This document shows positions 1 to 12,454 of a stretch of 64,000 bases of DNA, piece after piece. Below the pieces are notes generated by a model, which saw nothing but the letters and a program-made list of their open reading frames with translations, had not been told where the DNA came from and ran no database searches. Source of the DNA: Cymodocea nodosa (lineage: Eukaryota > Streptophyta > Magnoliopsida > Alismatales > Cymodoceaceae); the NCBI GenBank assembly GCA_036874045.1, contig CM072335.1, positions 16,760,001 to 16,824,000 on the forward strand, written 5' to 3'. Positions within the stretch are counted from its first letter, which is position 1. Each line of letters begins with the position of its first letter. A program made the position numbers and the translations under genes.

Positions 1-1125
1 ACTGAACAGATGAATGTTGAGCATATTGACAATGTTCCTAACACTGTTGAAGCTGAAGAATCAAGCTTACCTGAGCAGCTTCAAGATAATATTTTGGAAG
101 AGGAACAACATGACATTCATTTTGAAGAAGAGGTTCCTAAAGATAAATTAAACTCTGAATCACGACTTCAGGTATCACCTTCTTTGTGTACAATATTAAA
201 AATTCAAGGTAATGCAATTCATTTTAGATCTAAAGAAGCATTGCAGATATACAATAATCTGATTACATGTCAGATTCTGCATGCTCGTCCAATAAAATTC
301 AGAAATTTGATGGAAATAAGAGATCTGTTTGAGTTTCAATGCCTCTTTAAATTCTTGCCAGTAGGAATGAAATGGAAGCAATACAGAGAGCTTATTGCAG
401 CTTTTTATAGCAATCTGGTCAAGAATGGAAATTTTCTGAAAACTCAAATAAATGAACAGGAGTTTATGTTGTCTCCTGAGTTAATTTTTGAAGTTTTAGG
501 ATTAAAGAATGAAGGTGTTGTTGTTACCAACAGATTTGACATAATAAGACAGCTAGAATGGAACATTCAGTCTTTATCAAAAATTCTAGATGTATATTCT
601 GAAATGAGATTAATAGAAAATCTGAATGCAGAGGCAAGGTTTATTGCAAATTTATTACATGCAAATTTATTTCAGAGAGTTGGACACAATTTGGAAGTCA
701 GCAGAAGCTGTTTATTTGCAACTTATGGCCTACTGAATAGACTTCAAATAAATTGGTTTGATGTTTTTATGTCTCAACTACAGCATATGAGTTCAAAGTT
801 ATTTTATGGTGATGCTGTATGTAGAATCCTTGCAAGCCAATTGACTTTATCTGACTAGCCCTATGAAACTAAAGGCATGAGAGCATTTAGTGTCAAAGAT
901 TTGTAAAAATTCCAGGCCATGCATAAACCTCAACGACAACAACAACAACAACCTGATACAGACCATATACAACAACAACAATAAAGTTATTCAGTTCAAG
1001 CAGAACAGCAAACCCAGCTACCTCCTGACTTAGATGTAGTGCTTAACGACATCAGAAATGATATTAGGCATCTAGGAGATAAAATATGTAATGCTATAAG
1101 TGATATACTTAGGAGGGGTCGATAA
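1..1125 (+). pseudogene. Env-like 3' ORF of TE-1 (C-terminal part)
   Basis: This is the 3' ORF that family A carries after pol. The part in the window has an acidic stretch, then a conserved domain with the motifs FLPVG.KWKQY, FYSNLVKNG, LSPELIFEVLGLKNEG and LLNR.QINWFDVF, then a glutamine-rich CAA-repeat stretch (about 940-985) and a short helical tail with RHLGDKICNAISDI. The domain pattern (plant-specific, SPE..., INxxYL/WFDVF-like) resembles what databases call plant 'envelope-like protein' or 'putative plant transposon protein' (PF20167-like); this is recognition by eye, not a search. I see no signal peptide and no clear membrane segment, so 'env-like' is positional only. Broken near its 3' end but otherwise mostly open. 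The 5' end lies outside the window. Confidence 0.75.
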
Positions 1126-1258
1126 CTATTTTGGTTTGTTTTTGAATACAAAATGTAATGTTTGTACTACCTGTTTTATTTGATTGAACAATACATTTTT
1201 CTGTAAATGTCTTCAATTATTATTCTTGTTTATAGAAAGAGTTGTTGTAATTATATCT

Positions 1259-1291
<33 letters not shown>

Positions 1292-1638
1292 TCTGTAATT
1301 ATCTTTTTGATTAATGACAAAAAGGGGGAGAAATATTATAAAAAGATGATTATGATCTTAATTGCATATATATATTATAAAAGGAGATGCTATTTAAATG
1401 GTTATTGTAATCTGACAGATGATAATTAGAAAACTGATACTTATATAATTATTGACATATGAGAGTTTTAGTTCTGAGAGGTAAAATTTACACAAACAAT
1501 AGAAATAAGCTTAAGTGAACTTAAGTCAACAAACAAGTTTGTTGAATTAAAAGTTAACCCAACGAAGGTGCTTTGTTAAGTTAAACATATTTCATAATTG
1601 ATTTAATATGGTTTTGTCATCATCAAAAAGGGGGAGAT
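1126..1638 (+). other. 3' UTR of TE-1 with two PPT-like blocks
   Basis: No gene. It contains a (TA)n tract at 1261-1290, an internal purine block AAAAAGGGGGAG at about 1319-1330, and the terminal polypurine tract at 1625-1638 directly before the LTR. Repeated PPT-like blocks after pol are a known hallmark of Sireviruses; the terminal one would prime plus-strand DNA synthesis. Confidence 0.85.
1261..1290. repeat. (TA)n microsatellite
   Basis: About 14-15 TA units inside the TE-1 3' UTR. The same site in TE-2 (about 3034-3055, other strand) has a shorter run, while TE-5 and TE-7 have almost none, so the run expanded after the copies split or within one sublineage. Confidence 0.95.
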
Positions 1639-2912
1639 TGTTGAGTATTTTTGTTTTGATGATGTGTGCTGAATGAAAATAATCATATTTGCTCAATTAC
1701 TATTGCTTGTGAAAAGAAATTAAAATCATCAATTAATACAGAAAAAGCTTACTGATATAAATACTTGTCTGTATTGGATCTGAAGTTAATAACTAGTCGT
1801 TTCGTTACATTAATTTCTCATTTAGCTAAACGTTAAGTTAACGCATGTTTTTATTGAAAAGCATGATATGTTTTAATGTTATATCTTCTGTATCATGAAC
1901 AGTGCACGTTTAGACAACTCATTAAGTTAGAGTTTTGTTTGTATAGAGGTCACGTGAGAACTCATTAAGTTAGAGGCTTAAAGGTTAAAATAGGTTACGT
2001 GATAACTCGTTAAGTTAGTGAGTAAAAGAAGAGACAAACTCGTTAAGTTAGTGTTATACACGTGGTGAAATTATAAGTTACGAATGTTGTATTGTATCAC
2101 GTAAGGTGCACATGTTTAACTCGTTAAGTTAACATAACTAAACACGTTGAGTTGCTATATTGAACACTAAGGCAACGCGTTAGGTAAGCGTTATAAACTT
2201 AAGTTGTTATTTTTGCATGTGGTAAAATTCTTATTATAAAAACATTTGTTTATTACTGGTTCGTTAAGTTATCATAACACAACGGAGATGGTTTGTTGAG
2301 ATAGCATAACACCACAGACTTAGTTCGTTGAGTTAGCTACAATACTTGTCATGTGAAATAGCACATGGTGAACTCGTTAAGTTAGAAACGTTAAGTTATA
2401 TATATATACTTGTGTTACTCGTTTAGTTAACATTAAAGTAACGACTTCTTATTACATTGATGAAAAATTTTTGGATGAGAAAATTTATTTTCAGGAAATT
2501 TTTCAGAGATCTAGGACTAATGATTAAAGAAAATTTGAAATATAAACGTGGGTTAGAACGTGTGTTTCGATGAAGGAAAAAGAAAAGACGTGGAGAAGTG
2601 GAAAACTAGTAGTGGTTAAATGTGAAGGATATGCATGAAATGAAGATACAATATAAAAGGCATAGAATTCTCGTTGATCAATTTATCCTTGCACACCAAA
2701 AAGAAAAATCTTTTCAAGGATCAAACCATCCCTGTACACCAAAAGAAAAATCTTTTTCTGGGATCAAAACACCTCTTCGGGAAAAATCTCTCAAGTGGAA
2801 GAAAGTTCAGTGAAGCATAAAATGGTAAGATTTTTGTCACTAAAGATTTGAAGTATCAGAAGAAAGCAAATTCGGTGAAGCATGAAAAGATAAGATATTC
2901 GTCACTGAAGAA
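1639..2912 (+). repeat. 3' LTR of TE-1 (partial)
   Basis: Starts TGTTGAGTATTTTTG right after the PPT and matches the TE-9 5' LTR at 60066. It carries many AACTCGTTAAGTTA-type motifs and CACGTG sites in U3, and a TATA box (TATAAAAGG) at about 2653. It ends at about 2912, where sequence switches to the inverted 3' UTR of TE-2. Confidence 0.92.
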
Positions 2913-3185
2913 TTACAATAACCATTTAAATAGCATCTCCTTTTATAATATATATATGCAATTAAGATCATAATCATCTTTTTATAATATTTCTCTCCTT
3001 TTTGTCATTCATCAAAAAGATAATTACAGAGAATATATATATATATATATATATAAGAGAATTATAACAACTCTTTCTGTAAACAAGAATAATAATCAAA
3101 CACATTTACAGAAAAATGTATTGTTCAATGAATCAAACAAGTAATACAAACATTACATTTTGTATTCAGAAACAAACAAAAACAA
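2913..3185 (-). other. 3' UTR of TE-2 (partial)
   Basis: Non-coding. Reverse complement of the TE-1 3' UTR at about 1126-1410, with the same TA microsatellite site (about 3034-3055) and the internal PPT-like region near 2995. No gene. Confidence 0.85.
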
Positions 3186-5438
3186 TTAACGACCCCTCCT
3201 AAGTATATCACTTATAGCATTACATATTTTATCTCCTAGATGCCTAAAATCATTTCTGATGTCGTTAAGTACTACATTTAAGTCAGGAGGTAACTGGGTT
3301 TGCTGTTCTGCTTGAACTAAATAACTTTGTTGTCGTTGTTGTATATGGTCTATATAATCAAGTTGTTGTTGTTGTTGTTGTTGCCGTTGAGGTTTATGCA
3401 TGGCTAGGAATTTTTGCAAATCTTTAATACTAAATGCTCTCATGCCTTTAGTTTCAGAGGGCCAGTCGGATAAAGTCAATTGGTTTGCAAGGATTCTACA
3501 TACAACATCACCATAAAATAACTTTGAACTCATATGCTATAGTTGATACATAAAAACATCAAACCAATTTATTTGAATTCTATTCAGCAGGCCATAAGTT
3601 GCATATAAACAGTTTCTGCTGACTTCCAAATTGCATGCAATATATTTGCAATAAACCTTGCCTCTGCATTCAGATTTTCCATTAATCTCATTTTAGAATA
3701 TACATCTGGAATTTTTGATAAATACTGAATGTTCCATTCTAGTTGTCTAAGCATGTTAAATCTATTTGTAACAACAACACCTTCATTCTTTAATCCCAAA
3801 ACTTCAAAAATTAATTCAGGAGACAAAATAAACTCCTGTTGATTGATTTGAGTTTTCAGAAAATGTCCATTCTTGACCAGATTGCTATAAAAAGCTGCAA
3901 TAAGCTCTGTGTGTTGCTTCCATTTTGTTCCTACTGGCAAGAATTTAATGAGGCCTTGAAACTCAAATAGATCTCTCATTTCCATCAAATTTCTAAACTT
4001 TATTGGACGAGCATGCAGAATCTGACATGTAATCAGATTATTGTATTTCTGCAAAGCTTCTTCAATTCTAAAATGAATTATATTACCTTGAATTTTTAAT
4101 ATTGTACATAAAGAAGGTGGTACCTGAAGCCGTGATTCAGAGTTTAATTCATCTTTAGGAACCTCTTCTTCAAAATGAATGTCATGTTGTTCCTCTTCCA
4201 AAATATTATGTTGAAGCTTCTCAAGTAAGCTTGATTCTTCAGCTTCAACAGTGTTAGGAACATTGTCAATATGCTCAACATTCATCTGTTCAGTCTCTAT
4301 AGAATGTTCAGAGTTCAATTTTTCCACAAATTCTACAGCTAGTGTATCTATCTGTAATTGTTCATTCTATTCAACAAATATTTCCATTGATTCAGGCTGT
4401 TAATTCTCAGACTCTGCTTCTATAGATTCTGAAGAAGGCTGGTTAACTATTAGCTCTTCTGGAGTCTTAACATTTTCAATATCTGCTACTCCAAACAATT
4501 CAGCATGTGAACTAGTTATTGCCTCAACATTATCAATAATATCTGCAATAACTTGTTCAATGTCAGGTGCCTGAAGCTCTGATTTGGCAATTTCTGCATC
4601 ATCAGGACTTGTACTAATAGAAAAACTTGAGCTCATATTTGACTTGTATTTCTTCTCAAGCTTTCTAGCAAGGGAAAATAAGGTCTCATTATCTTCATTA
4701 GTTTTAGTGTGTCCAGAACTGATGAGTTTATCAGATGCATAATACGGTACAATGTCTAGACATACATTGTCCTTTGGAAATAAATTTTCATCTGATTTGC
4801 CTTTTCCAATAGACTTTTTTTCTTCAAACATAATTTTTCTGATTTTTCTTCTTCTATAACATTTTTGTTTCTCCTCTTCAAGTATTACTGTTTTCTTTTC
4901 AAATTGCTCCATAAAAGTGTTCTGCTTTAATTCTTCTAAGGCACTTTCTATTGCAACGTCCTTTCAAAGACTGTCAACTTTTGTTTTGTCTACAGCAATA
5001 TCTGATTCTACTTGTTGTGAATATAAAGGAGTAGGGATAGCTCATTCATGCTCTTCCTCAAATGCATGTAGTCTTATACCGTTTATAGGAGTTTGAGAAG
5101 TTCTATTTGATGAACCTACACCTTTTTCCAAATATTTTGCATATTGTTCCAAAAATGTAATCTCAGCACATTTCATTCTGTATTCTCTATCAAATTTTAC
5201 TTTGAATCCCCATGTATGTAATACTAGCATTAGTATTTTGGAGTTCTTGTCTAACTTCATTTATTATACCTTCAGGAAAGAAATATTCACTATAAATTTC
5301 TGCTAACCTTTTGTCCACTCGAAATATTTTCTTGAACCAAGTACGTGGAACTTCATCATTCTCTATTTCTTTTCCTTGTGCATCTCCTCTGCTTTTGCCT
5401 TTTCCTTTGCCACGACCTTTGTAGAACTTGGAGACCAT
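3186..5438 (-). pseudogene. Env-like 3' ORF of TE-2, full span
   Basis: Begins with MVSKFYKGRGKGKGKSRGD, a short basic, glycine-rich start shared with TE-5 and TE-7. Next come a charged N-terminal domain (VPRTWFKKI, RLAEIYSEYFFPEG), a lysine/arginine-rich helical stretch near 4800-4910, a long acidic Ser/Glu-rich linker (about 4250-4750), the conserved domain with FLPVGTKWKQ and LSPELIFEVLGLKNEG (about 3600-4050), a poly-Gln tract (TTG repeats, about 3360-3385) and a helical C-terminus. The full span is about 750 codons. No secretion signal, furin-like site or hydrophobic anchor is obvious, so a role as an envelope is unproven. The conserved domain looks like the plant 'envelope-like/putative plant transposon protein' group. 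Several breaks. Confidence 0.75.
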
Positions 5439-7031
5439 CGTCGCAGGTTGTAATAGCAACAAGCGGGAAAGATTTTCTTAACAAAGTTAACAAATAACAT
5501 AAGTGTTCGTGTAATAAGTGTTTAAGTAGGTTTTTTTTTTAGGCGTATAACTCAACGTGAAGAGAAGTTGGGTTTAGAAATTAAATAAATATTGAATAAA
5601 GCTTATTCAATCAAGGTACCCGAAATATTCAAGTATAACTCGTTGAGTTAACTAACCTAACGAGTAAAATGCTGTCTAGAGGTAGTTTTACACATTACCT
5701 TATCTAATATAACGTCTAGTTAGTACACTTAAATAAGTTTCGGATGCTTCCAACTGAAACGTTCCGAAAACAACACACATGCTAAACATAACATTATCTT
5801 GAGAACATTATAAACTATTTGAACATTTTGTCCTTTGAATCTAGAATAGTTTATTTGTCTTTTTAAATTATTTCATCAAGATTTTAAGAAGACATTAATT
5901 CAGATTAACTAAGATTTGTATTCTAAAATATATTAATTTGTTTTCAACATTGTTAATCCTCCCCCTACAAATATACTTCAAATATATTCAACCAAAATAC
6001 AAAATATACTTGTAGTGACAATAGATGTTAAGTATAAGTATACTTTTAAATTTTTTTTTCAAAAACTTCCGTTATTCTAACATCATCAAAAATGATTTCC
6101 AAAATCAATTCCTACTATATATGAATCAAGACATAATTGTGAACTCAATGTGATTAATTCAAGGAGAATAAAAGAATGTATCTCAAATAAACGTTTTTAA
6201 AAGTACAAATGTTGATTCAATAAATCAGTAGTCATATTGGTAGAAACTATATGCGATGCAAAGATATCTGTAATTAATGAAACAACATTTTTTTTTTTTT
6301 CAAAATAATGAATATTGATAATTTTCTTTAAAAGTTAGTTTGAAAAGCTTGAATCATACAAGAGCTTTCTAATGTACCCATGTAATGACCTTTCAGTCAA
6401 CAATCCTAGATCTGATCAAGACCTTAGGTTGCCAGATTTAAAGAATCCTTTTTGGACAACAATCCTTACATACCTATCTGCTCAAGTACAAAAGGCTCAT
6501 GATCAAACTGATCAATAAACTCTCAAAGATTTTCACTTTGTAAGCACTTTTCATTTTAAGCACAGTATATATGTATTTCATTAATACAGATGCAATAAAA
6601 CACAAATCTCTTACAATTTTTACTTCTATGATTGTATTGAGAATATGAATCAGTTCCAATAAGCTTATACTTTTGATTAACAATTTAAGATGAGTTACAT
6701 ATAACTTATTCTACAAGTTTAATTAATTAAGTCAAATTTATGCATGATCATATGCACTTTTTTTGATTCAAAGAAAACATTTAATCAAAATTTCAGAATG
6801 TCAGAAGTATTTAATGTTTTTCATTTACACTTTCACTTAAAATCGTAAAAACCATTGAAATTGATAAATTACTTAAAATCAATAAGATACTACTATGATT
6901 TTACAATAAATACATAGTATCTTAAGCAGCAGTTTAGATATTACTTTAGATATTTATGATAATTATATAATATCTATGAGGTTAACAACATCATCAATAA
7001 TATTTATCTTTTTATATGGAGTTTAAGCATT
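5439..7031 (-). other. Post-pol spacer of TE-2
   Basis: About 1.6 kb with no coding signal between the pol end and the env-like ORF. It holds a PPT-like purine block (reads CCTCCCCCT on plus, about 5958-5966) and, near the env-like start, LTR-type motifs (AACTCGTTGAGTTAAC about 5638-5653 and a second half-copy to about 5668). Homologous to 35006-36585 and 48666-50256. Confidence 0.8.
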
Positions 7032-10000
7032 TTACACATCACATAGCCTACAAATACCTAAATTTAATCTAATATTGCAGAATGTATTTTCATCTAGAGG
7101 TTTTGTAAATATATCAGCTAATTAATTTTTACTAGACACAAATTCTAATTTAATTTTTCCTTTAATTACGTTATCTCTTAGAAAATGATGTCTAACCAAT
7201 ATATGCTTTGCTCTTGAATGTAATACAGGATTTTTGGAAAGATTTATAGCAGAACTACTGTCACAATAAATCCTAGTTGTATCGTAAGATAATCCAAAAT
7301 CTTCTAAAGTTTGCCTTATCCATAGAATCTGAGTGCAACAAAGTGCAGCAGCAACATATTCAGCTTCTGTAGTAGAAAATGCTACACAGTTTTACTTTTT
7401 ACTAAACCATGACACCAAATTATTTCCCAATAATTGACATGTGCCACTAGTACTCTTTCTATCAGATTTAGATCCTGCATAATCAGCATCAGTATATCCT
7501 ATAAGATCTATTGAACTATCCTTAGAATAATACAGTTCGAAATTTTTAGTTCCTTGTATATATCTAAATATTCTTTTAACTGCAATTAAGTGTGATTCTT
7601 TAGGATTAGATTGAAATCTAGCACAAACACACACAGCAAGCAAAATATCAGGTCTACTAGCAGTCAAATAAAGTAAAGAACCAATCATACTTCTGTATTT
7701 TCTTTGATCTATAGATTTTCCTATGTCATTAATATCTAACTTTAAAGAAGTACTCATAGGAGTTCCTCGAATCCTTGTATCATTAAAATTAAATTTCTTA
7801 AGCATTTCATCTGCATATTTTTCCAAATTTAAAAATATACCTTTATTCATTTGCTTAATTTGAAGTCCTAGAAAATATGAAAGTTCTCCTATCATACTCA
7901 TTTCAAACTGATTTGTCATCTCTTTGAAGAATATTTTTATCAACTTATCAAAGGTTGCTCCAAAGATTATATCATCCACGTATATTTGAACAACAATCTG
8001 ATCTTTACCATCTCTCTTAATAAATAGAGTATGATCAACTTTTCCCATGATATAGCCTTTTTCTATTAAAAAAGTAGACAATCTTTCATACCATGATCTA
8101 GGTGCTTGCTTCAAACCATATAAGGCTTTTTTCAATTTATACACAAAGTCAGGATTTTTAATATCTTCAAATCTTGGTGGTTGTTTTACATAGACTTCTT
8201 CATTAATTAAACCATTTAGAAATGCACTCTTTACATCCATTTGATATAATTTAAAATCCATATAACAAGCATAGGCCAATAATATGCTAATACTTTCTAA
8301 CCTAGCCACAAGAGCAAATGTTTCATCATAATCTAATCCTTCTTCCTGTGTATACCCTTGTGCAACTAATCTAGCTTTATTCCTTATAACTTGACCAGTT
8401 TCGTTAGTTTTGTTTCTAAAGATCCACTTTGTACCCATTATGGACTAATTTTCTAGTGAAGAGACTAATTCTGATACATCATTTCTGATGAATTGATTTA
8501 GTTCTTCTTGCATTGCCACTATCCAATTTTCATCAAATAATGCTTCTTGTATATTCCTTGGTTCCACCATAGAAAAAAACATACACATACTATTTAAATT
8601 TACTGAAGCTCTAGTTTTAACTCCCTCATTAATATTACCAATGACTTGAGTACTAGGATGTGATGAAGAATAACGCCAATTTCTCTGATTTTCCTCAATA
8701 TTCTCATCAAGATCTGAAAGTACATCACTTTCATCATTCGTTTGATCATTTAAGTTCATATTTTTGATTTTCTCAGATAAATCATCAATTTCTCTTTTGA
8801 TCTCTAACTCTTTTGGAAGATTGATCAAATCATCATTATTAGCTTTAGATTGAGATTCTCTAAAAGAATTTTCATTGAAGCTCACATGAAGGGTTTCTTC
8901 AATAGTCCTAGAAGTCTTGTTATATACTCTATAGGCTTTACTTCTAGTAGAGTAACCTACAAAAATTCCTTCATCCGATTTGGCTTGAAATTTATCCCTT
9001 TTATCCTTAGTATTAAGAATAAAACACTTGCAGCCAAATGGTTTCATATAGGAAATTTTTGGAACCTTATTAAACATAATTTCAGAAGGAGTTTTATTAA
9101 CATGAGGTCTTAAATGACTTCTGTTAATAACATAACAAGCTGTATTTACTACTTCAGCCCAAAGATTTTGAGGTAACTTATGTTCATTCAACATAGCTCT
9201 AGCCATTTCTTGAAGTCATCTATTCTTTCTCTCAACAACACCATTTTGACACGGTGCTCTTGGAAAAGAAAATCTATGATCAATGTCATGCTCATTACAA
9301 TAATTATCCATTTGATCATTATTAAATTCAGTTCCATGATCACTCCTAAGTTTTTGAATAGAGACACTTTGTTGATTTTGAAGAAAATTGCAAAACATTT
9401 TAAACTTTTCAAAAACTTCTGTCATAGATGCTAGAAAATATACCCAAGTGTATCTAGAGAATTCATCTACTAAAACAAATACATACCGTTTACCACCAAG
9501 ACTCATGATTCTTGTTGGTCCAAATAGATCGATATGTATAAGTTCTAAGACTCTCTTGCTTGAAATATTAGTTTTGGATTTAAAAAAGTTTTTATGAAGT
9601 TTACCTAACTCACATGCATCACACATAAAGTCCTTTAAGTATTTAATCTTTGGTAAACCTCTCACTAAATGTTTTTTTGATAGTTTATGTAACAGTTTTA
9701 TATTTATATGCCCAATCCTTCTATGCCACAGATATGCATCACTAGTTTCAGCTAGCAAACATGAATTTAAATCAACTGCACTAGAAGGTAAAGATAAAAT
9801 ACATATAGAACCTTTTCTTTTAGCAATAAACTTAATTTCATCTGTATTTTTATCAATTATTTTGCATACATTATCTTCAAACACTACATAATATCCATTT
9901 TCAGTTAGTTTTATGACACTTAGCAAATTAAATCCTAGGTTTTCTACATATAGTACATTCGAAATAACACAAGTTGGAGTTATTTGAACATTGCCCATAC

Positions 10001-10110
10001 CTATGATTTTATCTTTGCTTTTGTTTCCAAATGTTACACTTCCTTTCATGGTATTTGTAAAACTTTGTAGTAGACTTTTCTGTCCGGTCATGTGACTTGA
10101 CGCTCCACTG
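7032..10110 (-). pseudogene. pol: pol of TE-2 (protease end, integrase, RT, RNase H)
   Basis: Ty1/copia pol in family order. Visible parts from right to left: the end of the protease region (HMTGQKS, about 10080), the GAG-pre-integrase HHCC zinc site (LWHRRIGHINIKLLHK ... CDACELGKLHK, about 9590-9730), the integrase core with LELIHIDLFGP, RSDHGTEFNND and NGVVERKNR (about 9220-9550), the Sirevirus-like block FGCKCFILNTKDKRDKF and GYSTRSKAYRVYN (about 8920-9040), RT with [22 protein letters not shown] and the catalytic IYVDDIIFGAT (about 7950-8440), and RNase H with YTDADYAGSKSDRKSTSG (about 7430-7500). It ends in LGICRL-type sequence at 7032. Broken, with several interruptions; not a working gene. 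Confidence 0.9.
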
Positions 10111-12254
10111 TCATTTATATTCTTATTAGTTATAAGTACTATTGATTTATCATTAGCTTCATACTCACATATAGCATTACTGCACTTATAATCATTCTTT
10201 TTATTTTCAGATGTGGTATAACCAAGACCAAACTGATTTTAATTTATTTTGGTCATGCTCATACATTTCAGTAAGTTCATACCAAGATTTTGTACTTGTA
10301 TTTGAATTTTCAGTGCATACAAAATCTTTTTCTGCACACAAATTTTTAGATTTATCACATGCAGAATGAGTAATTGGTCTAATACCAATATATTGAATTA
10401 CATGCTCAGGTTTCTGAATTTTCAGTTTACTACAATTGTTTAAACTTTTAGAAACATTAGAAACTGAATTTCTAGAACAAGAAACAAGATTTTTAGAAAC
10501 ATTAATAGTCATGTTGGAAGTACAATTTGACAAATCACATTGATTTATATTATTACTACATGATTCATCCCTTGAAGTACCTACTTCTACATATTTATTA
10601 CCTTGTTTCATAATAAAAGGAATTTTAGTCTTAGATTTACTTGAACTGCAACTAATAAATCCTTTATTGGTTTGAGATTCAGGCTAATCAAATCCTAAGC
10701 CACATTTATAAGACACTACAGGGGTACTAGTTAGTTTGTCTAACTTAGTTTGACTTAAATTCCATTTCTCAATGGTAGAATTTAAATCTAGCTCTCTCAG
10801 TTTTAATTTATCTATCTCTAATTCAAGTTCATTTATATTGTTTCTCAACATTTCATTTTCAGATTCTATCTTTAATTTTTCAGCATTTATATTCTGTATT
10901 TGTTCATGCAAGATACATTCATTAAATCTAAATTTTTGCAAATCTCTAGCATGATTGTCATTATCACATTTAAACTTTTCTAAAGTAGTAGACAGAAAAC
11001 AATTTTCTTCTTCCATAATGGATGAAGATTTTCTAATATTCTTATTTTCCAGTTTACATACTTTAAGTTTTTGTAATAATGCATGATAAGCACATAATAA
11101 TTCATCAAAGTTGAAATCTGAATGACTTTTAGGATCAGATATTACCTTAGACTCATCTACCATGAAGCACACATGAGTAACGTCTTCTAACTCTTGTTCT
11201 CCTTCTGAATGTGAAGATTTTGATGTTAATTCCTCAGATTCAGACTCTTCAGACGTGTCATCTCAAGTGACCTTCAAAGCCTTTTTCTTGTAAAACTTTT
11301 TCTAAGTTTTTTGAGCCATCTTCTTCTGATTTGTCCTACTTTGCTTTACATTTTTCCTCATAGGACAGTCTGGGGAAAGATGTTCAGGTTTCTTATAGTT
11401 GTAACATACATACTTTCTTGATGAAGAATTCTTGTCATTCAGTGATTTTGACATTGAGGGATTATCATTTTTGTTCCTTTGCTGTTTACTAGCTTTCTAT
11501 GCTTTCTTGAATTTCCTAGTCAGCAAAATTAAATCCTCGTCAGAATCAGTAGATATATTAGAATCTGAATTAATTTCGAAGGCTATTTCTTTCTTCATCT
11601 TTAGTTTGTTGTGACTCAGTGATTCATTTAATTGAACTTCATAAGCTGTTAAGTTTCCTATAAGTTCATTCATAGTATATACATTTAAATCTCATGATTC
11701 CTCAATTGATGTTACTTTCTGAGACCATTTAGAACTTAGGGATCTAAGAATTTTCCTCACCAAATCCTTCTGTTCAAAATTCTTTCCTAAACATTTTAAA
11801 GAGTTTATGATATTAAGAAATCTGGAAAACATCTCAGAAATATTTTCGTCTTCATGCATCTTAAAAGTTCATACTTATGAATCAACATGTTTATTTTAGT
11901 CTCTTTAACTTGAGAAGTACCTTCATGTGAAACTTCTAATGCATGCCACACCTCCTAAGTAGATTTATATGCCGACACTTTACTGAGCTGTTCATAACTC
12001 AATGCACAAAATAAAATAGTTAAGCCCTTAGCATTCAGAGTTTCATTTTCTTTTTCAGTAATTGTCCAAGTATTATAAGGAGTAGTTAACGGAGTATATG
12101 GTTTAGAAATCATGAACCACAACTTATGATCTGTACTTTAAAGAAAAATAGTCATCCTATATTTCCAATATTCAAAATGTATTCCATCAAGTAAAGGAGG
12201 ACGATTAAGATTTTGGCCTTCATATAAAGAAAAATTACCATTTCTAGTAGCCAT
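10111..12254 (-). pseudogene. gag: gag of TE-2
   Basis: Starts at the ATG at 12254, whose context (ATGGCTACTAGAAATGG) matches the start in the other family A copies. The N-terminal copia gag domain (NRPPLLDGIHFEYWK) is followed by a CCHC zinc knuckle (CYNYKKPEHLSPDCP region, about 11365-11410) and a long coiled coil (about 10700-11170; Leu/Glu/Lys heptads such as LELEIDKLKL). A Ser/Asn/Cys-rich linker leads to the protease. The long coiled coil after the knuckle is typical of Sirevirus Gag. About six or more interruptions. Confidence 0.85.
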
Positions 12255-12440
12255 CTTACCTTAGATTTTTCAACCTATTTGATTTTAAACAGTCTAAAAA
12301 CTTTAAAACAACTTGAGCCTTAAATCAAGAAAGTAAAATGTATGCTCAAATATTAATTTATGTTTAAAAACAAGGAAGGTAGAATAAGCAATGATATTAA
12401 ATAAGTTGGTATCGATTTTATATCAAAGATTATTAACAAA

Positions 12441-12452
12441 GCTTTGATACCA
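12441..12452 (-). promoter_or_regulatory. Primer binding site of TE-2
   Basis: On the element strand it reads TGGTATCAAAGC, two bases inside the 5' LTR. It differs by one base from TGGTATCAGAGC, the site complementary to the 3' end of plant initiator-methionine tRNA used by most copia elements. It fixes the LTR edge and orientation. Confidence 0.9.
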
Positions 12453-12454
12453 TT

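Larger units (their letters stand above)
1..2912 (+). mobile_element. TE-1: family A Sirevirus, 3' part only
   Basis: This is the 3' end of a Ty1/copia Sirevirus copy that enters from the left window edge. It holds most of the env-like ORF, the 3' UTR with two PPT-like blocks, and a 3' LTR that stops where an inverted copy (TE-2) begins. Its LTR is very close by eye to the TE-9 LTR (about five differences in the first 210 bases), so it belongs to the younger part of the family. Confidence 0.9.
1..4294. repeat. Large inverted repeat: two family A 3' ends, tail to tail
   Basis: The left arm (1 to about 1410, env-like ORF plus 3' UTR) is repeated in reverse complement at about 2913-4294. The arms are separated by the rest of the TE-1 3' UTR and its LTR (about 1.5 kb). 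The crossover shows a 3-base shared ATT at 2912-2914. The arms differ at many scattered bases, so they are two separate element copies and not a recent hairpin copy. The left arm continues beyond the window. Confidence 0.85.

Noticed and set aside
1184-1429. An 81-codon ORF with Tyr-Ile repeats as a membrane peptide
   Set aside because: The Tyr-Ile run is a translated TA microsatellite in the 3' UTR and is not kept in other copies.
8850-9434. Plus-strand ORFs of 60-87 codons opposite pol (also 16400-16663, 25204-25555 and 52073-52642)
   Set aside because: They recur at the same place in every copy because they are antisense shadows of integrase coding sequence; no protein-like features of their own.
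10772-11614. Small plus-strand ORFs rich in Ser/Phe/Leu opposite gag (also 18478-18660, 29167-29349 and 62487-62669)
   Set aside because: Reverse-strand shadows of the acidic and coiled-coil gag segments; the apparent hydrophobicity comes from reading Lys/Glu codons backwards.
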